Part shown: positions 9,675-19,880 of the stretch, piece by piece
How the letters are laid out: each line of letters starts with the position of its first letter
Numbering within the stretch: position 1 is the stretch's first letter
Assembly: GCA_003427395.1 (NCBI GenBank)
Contig: BFEA01000051.1
Span: 256,840 to 305,671 of the forward strand
Direction of reading: 5' to 3'
DNA length: 48,832 nt
From: Chara braunii
Taxonomy: Eukaryota; Streptophyta; Charophyceae; Charales; Characeae
Position numbers and translations under genes: made by a program
Notes under the pieces: generated by a model
The model's database searches: none
What the model was told of the DNA's origin: nothing
The model's input: only the letters and a program-made list of their open reading frames with translations

Positions 9675-10830
9675 GCATCCGCGACTACATTATACTTCCC
9701 TTAACTGGCCTGACCTCAAAGTCGAAGTGGTCTATCTCTGCGGCCCACCTAGTAAGCTTAGGTGTCATCTTGGCCTCCATCTTCAGCCACCTCAACGTCT
9801 CGTGGTCTGAATAGACTTTGAAGTGCCTCCCAAGCAAATAATGCTTCCAATGGTCTAAAGCTTGCCTGAGAGCGTAGAGTTCCCTCTCGTAGGTAGATGT
9901 CGCAACCTTCTTTGAAGGCATCCTAGCATACATGAACTCTACGGGTCTATACCCATTGCCATCATCTTCCTGTAACACACCACCTATCCCGTACTGACTT
10001 GCGTCAGTGGTGACAACAAAAGGTAAAGATGGGTCGGCTACCTTGAGGGCTGGATACTCTATTAAGGCCTGCTTCAACTTCTTAAGGGCCGATGTACAGT
10101 CTCTATCCCAGTCCCAGATTGCCCCTTTCTTTAGCAGCCTGCGCAGGGGTGCAGTGATGGTAGAAAAGTTCCTCACGAACTTCCTATAGTAGTTGTCTAA
10201 GCCCAGAAACGACTGCAACTCTGTCAGTGTGCGGGGCGTTGGCCAATCCCTGATCGCTGCTATCTTACTGTCCTTAGGTTTTATGCCATCTCCATCTAAG
10301 ACGTGGCCCAAGTACAAAACTTGCTACTTGGCCCACTCACACTTCTTCGCGTTAATCTTGAAGTTAGCTTTTCTTAGCTCTCCAAGACCTGCCGCAAATG
10401 ACCCTCATGCTCCTGGAGGGTCTTACTAAAGACTAAGATAGTATCTAGGTATACTACCACAAACCAATCTAACCATGGCCTAAACAAATTGTTCGTGCAA
10501 CGCTGAAAAGTGGTTGGCGCATTGGTTAGTCCAAAGGGCATTACTATAAACTTGTAGTGCCCATATCTCGTCTTGAATGTTGTCTTGTACTGATCATCAG
10601 GGTGGACCTCAATCTGATGATAGCCTAACTTCAAATCTATCTTAGAGAAGTATTTACAGTCCTGCACCCGGTCTAGTAGATCATCTATACGAGGCAGTGG
10701 TTCTGCATTCTTCACTGTGACGACATTGAGACCTCGATAGTCTATGCACATTTTAAGCTCTCCCTCTTTCTTAGGAACGAAAAGAATAGGTGCTCCAAAT
10801 GGAGACGAATTGGGCCTGATCCAACCCTTT
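9675..10830 (-). pseudogene. Ty3 reverse transcriptase and RNase H, broken
   Basis: The RT fingers/palm start at KKGWIRP (about 10835) and run through CIDYRGLN, KIDLKLGYHQI and MPFGLTNAP. The YxDD box reads Y-L-D-T: the second catalytic Asp is Thr (codon 10440-10442), so the enzyme would be inactive. A frameshift near 10375 and an in-frame TAG (in the stretch before LYLGHVL) interrupt the connection. The next frame (10317-9685) has the thumb and RNase H with TTDAS, ERELYAL and YSDHETL. A one-base slip near 9690 then interrupts the VADALSRR end. It normally copies element RNA to DNA in virus-like particles. The copy is non-functional. Confidence 0.85.
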
Positions 10831-10831
10831 T

Positions 10832-11520
10832 TTACCTAACATAGGTTACAAAAACCTGCTCTTCTAATTGCTCCTTCTTTAGTAATCGCATGAACGCGGG
10901 AGCACTGAGACAACAATGTGCCAGGGAGTTGTCTACTCTCGACATATGGAACAGGCGAGTAGTCTTTACTTCGCCTGATGGGCTAGGGAGCCTACACTCG
11001 TGCTCTCTCAAGTGGAGTGTGGCCCCCGCTGCCTCTCCCCAGTCCATTCCTAGGACCATGTCGAAAGGAAGGCTGTCCTCTACGAGGAGAGTCAGGGAAT
11101 GAAGTCTTTTTCCACCTTCCCATCCTTGTCTAGGCGAAAATACGCCTGGACTCCCGCTACATAATCCTCGACTCGCATAGTGCGATTGTCTGCGAGGATG
11201 CTAACTATAGGGTCCTCTAACATTTGGACTTTGAGATTCAACTTCAACTTCTGCAGCTCTTTTCTACAGATATAGCTGCGAGTGGCCCCACTGTCTATAA
11301 GGGCCCCTACTTTACTTCTAAAGACCTCTACATCTACTAAGACTAGCTGTCCTTTCGCCTTCTTTTTCATCTTGGCCCAGGCAAGCATCCTCTCCTTCAA
11401 CTCTTTTGGCACGCCTGTGAGGGAAGTGCCTAGGGAGACTCTAACACAAGCAGTCTCTGGACAACTGTCTAGGCACTGACCAACAACCTCTGTCATAGAT
11501 ACATGTGGTTTGGGAGTTTC
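10832..11520 (-). pseudogene. Ty3 retropepsin (protease) region, frameshifted
   Basis: The minus frame ending 11092 contains an aspartic-protease core with A-L-I-D-S-G-A-T-R (active-site DSG). The flap region continues in a different frame at 11059 (LPFDMVLGMDWG), so there is a frameshift near 11090. The reading stops at about 10832 and jumps straight to the KKGWIRP start of RT. The usual linker and first RT strand of related elements are missing, which suggests a deletion of roughly 200-300 bp near 10835. Upstream of about 11520 the sequence stops looking like this element, marking the pol-side border of inserted DNA. Confidence 0.75.
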
Positions 11521-13837
11521 TATGCGGTGCGTGCTGTCGCGCGCATCGGTTCCGCAGGGGGACGTTCCCGACCGCGTCACACAAGATTTTGCAGGTCGTA
11601 GAGCGTGATTTGTCGCTCCGGTCGAGTGCGCTAGCCGTACCTCTCGCGAGCCCCTACGATAGGATAAGGTGACGTGAGACACAACTTACCTCCACCCGCG
11701 GGAGTTGTCACCATCCCTTGGGTGGGCGTATCCCTGCCGAGTTACCGAACCACGTGCGAAAGCTTTTTATATGCAATCGTAGAGGTGGCCCGACCGAGGG
11801 CGTTTCTCGTTTGCTGTAGCATAGGGGGTATGCGCGGTTAATGCCCCTCAAATGGACCCGCACGACAATCGACGCATTGAGGGGCTGAGGTCCCAACGAC
11901 TCGTCGTCGGTCGAGTAGGACACATTCCACTCACCACGTGTTATACAAAATAAAAATTAAAATACACACATAAAAACAAAACTCTCCTTGTCCCTTCAGT
12001 ATCCAACCCATAATCTTTTAATATGGGGATCGCTTAGGCGTTGCGCGCGAGACTCAAGATAAAACTGCACGGACACTGGGCCTTTCTCATATCGACTAGC
12101 AATGCAAGCATATGCATGCAATCGCAACGATGGAGTAGTATGTAGTACCCATAATCATGCGACCCTCGATAGTCTCGGGGGTCAAGTTTCGACACTCAAG
12201 TGTCAATTGACACGCGCCTTGGGGGGTTAATCTCTCGACGCTAGACAACCGCAAAGGCGGTGGTCACCACACCTTCTTCTGCACCATGCGGAGAGTGGGT
12301 GGTACACAGGTTCCGGCCTGTGGTGGCAGTCAACTCTCGTGGCCTAGGAGGCAAGCTCCATCATCTAGGGTTTGGAGAGAAATCAAGGGGTTTGATTTTG
12401 ACGGGTGCCACAGACTACAACGTCCATCCATAATAACTCTAAAAAGAATAAGATAAAAGAGAATCTCCCTTTTCTCTCAAAACATAGTTTGTTTAACTCT
12501 TGTACGTGATCACAACAGACCGTACATATACTAAATATATATGTAAGTGGGAATGCGTACATATACGTATATGAGGGGTTATGAAATATGAGGCTATCAC
12601 TTTTCACAACCATTGCAGAGTTCCCTTCAGCCATTATAGTTATGCTAAGCAAGGGTAGTTCAAACAGTCAAGCAAAAGTTTGTGTGGTATTAGAAGATCA
12701 TTCTCACAACAGTTGTGTGGCTTGTCCATTCGCATTCACACAATACTTAGATTATCACCAAGCTCAATTCAAAGATCTTGTAAGCATACCTGCAATCGCA
12801 CAGAGTTCAAACAACAACATCACACATGCTAAGGGAGTCAACTTTACTGCTTTCTGCGACTCGCACCTTGCCTTATGCATACAAGCCCCAACCAATTTCC
12901 AGCATCCCTCAATACAGGTACTCAGTCTTTAGAAATGGCCACTTAAAAAGAAATCTGGGTGAAAACCCGAAGAAAACATAAAAAACCCCACAAGAGCAAA
13001 GACCTTAGGTTGGGATGGAGAAGCAAGGAAGTTGTGTCGTAAACCGACCTGTTATCAAGGGATAATAGAAGAATGATCCTTCGTAGGATCAGGCCGAACG
13101 GATCAAGCCTTCAATCAACTTCGTTGACCTGCACTACAGTTCAGGCCAAAGCGGACAAAGTACTTCGTTCAAGATAGATGGAGGGTCAACACCATTCCAT
13201 AGCCTATCTCCTTTACTAACGTTTATCTTCCTTTCCTCAGAAGTCATCAAGAAACTTGACATCACCTTGCCAAAGTTTTCCTTAGCAGAAAATCATCTAA
13301 CTCTCTAAATTTTACAAAATTTCGGCAGCGCTTCCGATCGAAAAAATGTCTTTTCAGAATTTTCAGATGTCAAAAAAATGACAAACTCTTTCAAATTTGT
13401 AAAAAATTCGGTAGCGCTTCCCGTAGGAACATGACTGCCAAGATTTATACAGAGCTGAAAATGCAAAAACAAAATACAACTATACTTGGGACTAACTTCT
13501 GACACTCACTTGATAGTTAAAGTTTGTGATAGTTTACACAATCCTCTTTTGAATATTTTATCGTGAGCGACCACTAATCCTAGCTTCTAGTAATGTCAAT
13601 CTTATCATATCCCAAACTTCCCTTCCCATCATCCATTCTAGTCGATCTAGAGCTTCAGCACTCGGCGAGCATCTAAGCAACTAACACGATCAAGAGACGC
13701 CCCAAAATGAATGCCCCTCAATCAAACATGCATAACCAACATCTCTCTCAATCCCACATTTGCTTTAGCCAAATAGTTCGTTAATCTCTCAATTATTTTA
13801 ACCCTCAATAACCCCCCTTTCCTATGGCATAGGATCA
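11521..13837. other. Inserted DNA inside the Ty3 element, no gene seen
   Basis: No recognisable coding region. A hairpin-forming pair ATGCCCCTCAA / TTGAGGGGC lies at 11839-11885, and the word AATGCCCCTCAA recurs at 13712. At 13315-13440 two copies of an AAATTCGG(C/T)AGCGCTTCC word occur about 85 bp apart. The class of the inserted DNA is undetermined. Confidence 0.4.
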
Positions 13838-15125
13838 GACCACCCCAACTGAGGGGTACGCCTGACCTGCCTTATCAAGTGACTAGGGTATGCACAACTA
13901 GACTGCCCCAACTTAGGGGTATGCCCAACTTACATGAATGAAACGTATGTTCAGACTGCCCCAACTTAGGGGTATGCCCAACCCAACATAAACTGTGAAT
14001 ATAAAGCATATGACCAGGCCACCCGAACTTAGGGGTACACCTGGCTCTTGCTTAACTGACGACATGAAACATAAGACTACACTGCCTCAACTTAGGGGTA
14101 TGCCTAGTCAACCTTAAACGAAGTTTACGTAGGGCATAAGATTAGACTGCCCCAACTTAGGGGTATGCCTAACCTGCCTAAACAAACACAAACGACGAAT
14201 GGTCGGACCGCCCTAGCTTAAGGGTACGTCTAACCTACATAACACCAACGATAAAGGGCATATCGCTAGACCGCCCCAACTTAGGGGTACACCTAGTTAG
14301 CCTAAACAGTTTAAGATACACAAGGCAGTGCGACCAGACCGCCCTAACTTAAGGGTACGCCTGAGCTGCCTAAACAAGTTACAGATGATGTATAACTAAG
14401 CCGCCCCAACTTAGGGGTACGCCTAGCCTCCGTAACAACAGTTCAAACAATCATAAATACTCTACACAAACTTTATAACTTTTTTTCTTCTTAGTCAGAT
14501 AGTCAGACCTACCCAACTTAGGGAGACATCCAACCCTGCCTTGTGTTTAGAAGGGAAAATAAAGAAGTTTTATACTAACTGTGTGCCTGTTTATGTTATC
14601 ATGGGCATAGGACTGGACCGCCCCAACTTAGGGGTACGTTTAGCCTCCCCTGGTTACCTTCACATTATATTTTTCACTTGCTTTCCTTCTCTTTTTGTTC
14701 ATACCTGATTTATTGACTGGACCTCCCAAATTAGGGTGCCAGTCTGTGAGATGCATATAATATATACAGATGATATATATCAATTTTTATATTTTGGATT
14801 ACCGTTTAAGTTCATGGCTTATGGCTAGGCCGCCCCAACTTAGGGGTACGCCTAGTCTCATGCCGTTGTCCCCCCCGCAGAAGAAAACACATACAGAATT
14901 GGGTCTACGCAACTTAGAATATCCCCAGTCCTGTTTTCAGCAACCCAAAGAAAAAACATAAGGAATCTGACCCTTCCCAACTTAGGGTGCCCGTCCTCCT
15001 ATTAAGAAACCCCAAAAGAAAACAAGTGGTTGGACCGTCCAACTTACAACCCTCAAAGGTCATACATTCAACCCAACATACAAAAATAAAACATAGCACT
15101 GAACCCACTCAACTTAGAGGGATTC
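13838..15125. repeat. Array of about 17 conserved hairpin motifs, about 62-bp period
   Basis: The core CCCCAACTTAGGGG sits inside a longer inverted structure (perfect form at 14825-14853: CTAGGC-CG-CCCC loop GGGG-TAC-GCCTAG). Copies start near 13838, 13900, 13953, 14015, 14079, 14144, 14205, 14267, 14336 and 14397. Looser copies follow near 14503, 14611, 14718, 14825, 14968, 15032 and 15100. The first ten are spaced 53-69 bp apart. The spacers are much more diverged than the core but share traces such as CTGCCTAAACAA and GGGCATA, so they are decayed homologues rather than unrelated spacers. The copies at 14205 and 14336 carry CCCT...AGGG, a paired change keeping the stem. Confidence 0.85.
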
Positions 15126-17200
15126 AACCTTGGGTTGATCCGGTCAAACATATCCAAAACACCTTTATCTCGCCTTCTGCATTCCTTCTGTCTGAATTCA
15201 CACAAATAATTTGGGTTTATCATACATACTTGTTAATTTCAATTTTACCTTTCAGATTATGTCATGAACTTAAAACAATCAGAAGTAGCTAACTTTCGCA
15301 GTCATACTTACAGACACACAATAACAAAGGGTAGTACAGTTTAAGGGAAGGGACCACACGTGCAAAACAAGTGTGTGCCTGAGTGTTCCCTGCCTCCAGA
15401 ACCCCGCCTGGGCTCCAGGGGAGCTCCTGCAATCGGTGGGTGGACCTCCCACAAGGTCTCGCTGCGGTCCTACGGGTTGCAATCCCGCCTGCCGCCTTCC
15501 TCTCGTAACCTCAGACTAGACTTGAGAGTAAGAAGAGCAGAAGGAGTGGTTTCAAACACTCGAGATACAGGAGAGGGACAAACTCAACTCACAGGAGATG
15601 GCCTTGTTGTCTTTAATCTCTTGAGGGCCAGCAATGATGGCCAAAAACACACAGTAGAAATGGCCAGATTCTAATCAGATTGCAAAACGTCAGTCTCCAG
15701 ACGGATATCCAAGTTGCAGCAACGTCCGTCTTGCTTGAACCTGGTCACCCCCCCTCAAGTCGCACTGTCGTTCCCCCTGATCCAGTCGTTGCTACACAGC
15801 TTGGGAGGCTCCTGCTCGAATAGAGCGCACCCCCGTGCTCTATCCGGAGTGCAGGCGATACTTCGTCAAACAACAATGCACAACAATCTTGTGCGGTAGC
15901 TTAGCAAAATAGCAATGCTCAACAATTCACAGCGCCACACAGCAACTATACGTAATAGCAATGCTTAGAAAGAAACTTAGCAGAAGCAACACAACGCCAC
16001 ATCAGCGCTTCGTATCCTGGCGCTGTAAGCCCGCTACCTTCACTCCTGCAGCCAAAGTTGGTCACCGCAACTCGCAGTTCAAACTTGATCAGCCTGCTGC
16101 GAAGGACGAGTAACAGTAACATCGAGATATATGGCGATCATCCAACAAACAATGTGCGTAGCAGTCGTGTGCCCGAACATTAAGCAAAAGGTAACCCGTA
16201 GGTGGCACGCGCACAACCTCGAAGAAAAACCGTGTAGCACGAATAGTAGCAGCCGATCTCGGTGGCATAATCCACGTAATCAGCCGCTTCAAGTGCTCAG
16301 TAGCAGTAGCACTTGCATAAAGCAACAATGCCCTTTGACCACGACTCAACAACTCAGATGAGGCTCTTAAGATCCTCAATATGATGGGGCTTAGTAGCCT
16401 TACAACAAACACAACAAGTCATAGTAGAATAAGCTGCGTTGTGACTATGATCCACAGCGTAGCTTACCAATATAGCCACTTTCACAGCGAAACCCCGTAA
16501 AGGCAACAGATTGCACGACAATTGTACCACAAACGCACAGTGGGTGCACTGCGTGAGTCAGGTTGCTTAATAAATGCACGGCGGAATGCACAGTACGCAT
16601 TGCAAGCGCCCAATCACAGTAGCACAGCAGCCCGCCCAACAGCTCAACTCAGGCACCTGTAGCATGCCCAAACAAAGCACAATCGTGACTCAGAATCCAC
16701 AGGCTGCGACTTCTCGACACAGGTTGTGGTCCGAAAAACACAGGCTTCGACCACTCCAGTGAACTATTAATCGTACTACAAGAGCAGTGGCAGGCCGAAG
16801 GAGCTATCAACAAGGGAAAGAAGCCAGAACTAGTAAGTTCCGCCAAAGTACTACAACCACCGAGCATCCCGAATCTGCCTCCGACACCCTTCCTTCCTAT
16901 ATCCAGTTTGTGAATGCACCTGGCCCTTCACATTGGTCAGGTTTGTTTTAAAATCGAAGAGATTCAATCGCAGTGTAGAAAAATCGTGGACATTCTTCGG
17001 GTGGCACTGAGATCCCCGTCACACGTGAGGAAGAGCTTCATCGAAATAAAGGTTGCGACACGTAGCAGCAAGATGAAGACTTGAGGACGTACCTTATCTG
17101 AGCAGCTTCGCAGACATCATGAACAACATTCGTGGTCACGTGCACCTTACGAATCGAAATGATGACCGCACAATGTTTCTTGGGTTTCGTTCCACCGCCC
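15126..17200. other. Inserted DNA, no gene seen
   Basis: Non-coding by eye. CAA/AGC-rich sequence at 15850-16450 repeats short words such as CAACAATG and AGCAATGCT. No domain, RNA gene or clear element border found. Confidence 0.4.
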
Positions 17201-17213
17201 TTCAAATGTGCAA

Positions 17214-17563
17214 AATGAGAACGAATCTTCCCCTAGAACATGAGTAGACAGCGTGATAGTTGCTTTCTGCGCCAGGTGCTACGGGAAGTTGACAGCAATC
17301 TGGACGATGCCAAAAACGTCAATAGCGGCGAACACGATGGTCGAGACGAGCGTACCGATGAGGCGGAGCACCGCGACAATTGGCCACACCCCACTACATA
17401 CCAAATGTGTTAAATGAGAGTGTATCTTCTATCAGAACATGGGAAGGTACATTCTGCCTTGGTTGCCCCGCTCCTCTTACTTGCTCCTATCCGATACCGC
17501 GCGGCCTCACCGATCGAGGGAGGTAAGCATTTCCTCCTTTTTCTCCTATCTATTCTCTTCCGT

Positions 17564-17594
<31 letters not shown>

Positions 17595-18466
17595 TTCTCT
17601 CACACGTGTAGGTACGCGCACGTCCCTGCGAAGATCAATCTGCACCACGAAGAGGAGATCCCGACGAAGATAGCCGCTACCCTGACCAACAGTGGATGGT
17701 GGTGACCGAAGTCGCAACTCGGATAGCATCGGGGCCGCAACCAAGAAAACGAGCAATAGCCGGCCCCCACCAGCAAGCAGCGGACCCCGTGCAACAGCGG
17801 CAATAACCCAACACGACCTCGATCCTGTTGACAAAAACAGTGCCGCCGCAGAAGAGTACCGCCTCCAATCACTACGAACAAACACCGCGTGATCAGGTAA
17901 ACCTCTAATCTCTACGACTGGCCTCACGCTATTTCCACCAATAGGATGAGCAAATCGGAATGAATCTTCCGCTAGAACGCGGAGAGATACATCTCCTCCA
18001 CTTCCCAGCTATGCACAAACGGAGGAATGTAGAGGCTTCTTCCGCCGGTAGGATAAGCAACACACTGGCCAACAAGCAAGCCTCCAGCCTTGCGCCTGGA
18101 CTCACGCGACTACCATCAATAGAATGGGCAAGATCAGAATGAATCTTACGCCAGAATGCCACCAGGTGTGCTCCCCCAAAAAGCGAAAATGTTGCGTCAG
18201 GGAATACGACAGATTCAAAGCCTTCGTGATGAGCACTTCGAGGAAAAAAAGAAAGTCATGAAGGAGAATGTAGTCCACAGCGCAGCCCCCAGAATAGAAA
18301 CAACCATATGGAAGAGCAATATGGCGGCTGATATGATAATAGGCAGCGCATTCATTACAAAAGATGATTATGACGACTACGACAGCCGCGATGAGCGAGG
18401 CGATCAAAGGCACTCGTTACCCAGTGCCTTGCCCAATTAAGAATGATCCTTCCGCTAGAACGAGGG
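17214..18466. repeat. Five dispersed degenerate copies of a 30-50 bp motif
   Basis: Motif close to GAATGAATCTTCCGCTAGAA followed by C-rich or G-rich sequence, at 17214-17243, 17412-17443, 17951-17982, 18131-18160 and 18435-18466, all on the plus strand. Several are preceded by a CCACCAATAGGATG-like segment. A (CT)n tract lies at 17564-17602. No open frame is convincingly coding. Confidence 0.55.
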
Positions 18467-18784
18467 CAAATGCATTACCAGCAGGTAAGATCACTCTCTG
18501 CTCCTGCTCTCATCGTTCTTCTTACTCTTCTCTTCACCTTCGTTCCCTCCTTGTCAAACTCCTTGTCTTCGGCCCGGTCAACAAGGTTTCCCCCTGCCTT
18601 TCATCGGTCGGTCCGACAAATATGCTGTGACAAACTCTCAATCCCTGTTCTATCGCTCCCTGCACTACTTTATTGGTAAACGAAAGAAGCACTCGTCATA
18701 CGAGGTGGTACGTATGTGAGCCCACACTAGCCTACCCCATACCTTTCTAATTTTAACGAATGTCCCGAAGGACTGTTTCGGATA

Positions 18785-18912
18785 ACCAACCGGAGACATC
18801 ATCACCGAATCGACCGGGCCCAGGTAATTCAGAAATATCTGGTACCTTTATCTGAATTCAAACTCAGGTCTGTATTTCAACAGTTCATGGTTGTACCCAT
18901 TGAGCTAGGCTC
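18785..18912 (-). mobile_element. tRNA-derived SINE-like head, family 2, copy 1
   Basis: On the minus strand, A-box-like TAGCTCAATGGGTA (18893-18907) is followed by CTGTTGAAATACAG, which could be an anticodon arm. B-box-like GAGTTTGAATTC (18854-18865) comes next. The 56-bp head resembles 45613-45670 (plus). The 3' border is undefined. Confidence 0.45.
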
Positions 18913-19880
18913 TTGGGTTCCACGACCGATCTCGGAACCGATACCGGGGTGCGTCCCAAGATGGGACAAAAATAAATAAAAATAATAAAAAATAATAAAA
19001 ATTAGACAATAGGAGAAGTGACAAGGGAAAAGGAAAGACCATTGGAACCTTGCCCTCGGTCCTGCCCATTGAGGCCGCGATCGGATTTCCACGACAAAAC
19101 TAAAGGGGATAGTCCCGCACGACCCTCGACTCCTCTATCCTCTTGTAAGACGCTCCTCCGCTCCTCGTCGCCGGCTGCTGGCTTCGATCTTCGAATCTGT
19201 AGGCTGAAAGTCCAAAGTCGTAACCTATAGGGCTAGACCCAAGTTTGGGTGGAGGAGGCCCAAACTTGGTTATAAAGATCTCCGGTTCAGGCCCAGGCCC
19301 TATCAGACTGCAATAAAAGCCGTACTTAGGCATACCGGTCATTTCTAGGGCTCTTATGTATCGGCCCATGCTGCATGAAGGGGTCAGCTGTACCTGCCGC
19401 CGTCGTGCATGCGACACAACCGCGCCGTTACATAAAGACTTCAATTTTCTCACTAGGCTACCTCCCTCGAAAAACCGCATTTTGACCGCCTAAGCGTCAG
19501 AAAACCCCGACTTTTATAGTGCCGCCCGCGACTTCTACCGTCGACCAATATCATGGTCGGCTTCGGAAGTCAAGCACTTTGCGCCTCACTGATCCTACTG
19601 CCGTAGCAAGTGAGTCAAACGGATCCGATGACTAAATACTAACCCCGATCATCAAATGCCAGTCTCGAACCCGAACGCGTTTTGCGTGTGCTACTGCAGT
19701 CGTCTCACAACCCTTTTCTAGTTCACGTTATTGGGCGCGGGTGCCGATCTGATGAACACAACCAGACACTTGCCTAACTCTCATGCGTGTGCCCTCAAAG
19801 TGCACGCCCACACACTCTCTAATCAGATCAAATGCGTCTGCCATTCCCAACGCCTACGAGTTGGTTATGGTCGGGCAAAG
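18913..19880. other. Inserted DNA, no gene seen
   Basis: AT-rich tract at 18968-19012, otherwise mixed sequence. Somewhere between about 19500 and 19880 the sequence returns to the retrotransposon's gag tail on the minus strand. The exact border cannot be seen, because no matching LTRs or inverted ends bracket the 8-kb insert. Confidence 0.4.

Noticed and set aside
13838-15125. CRISPR array (28-nt palindromic repeat, about 34-nt spacers)
   Set aside because: Nuclear eukaryotic context inside a retrotransposon, degenerate repeats, spacers that are diverged relatives of each other, and no cas-like genes. Kept as a hairpin satellite.
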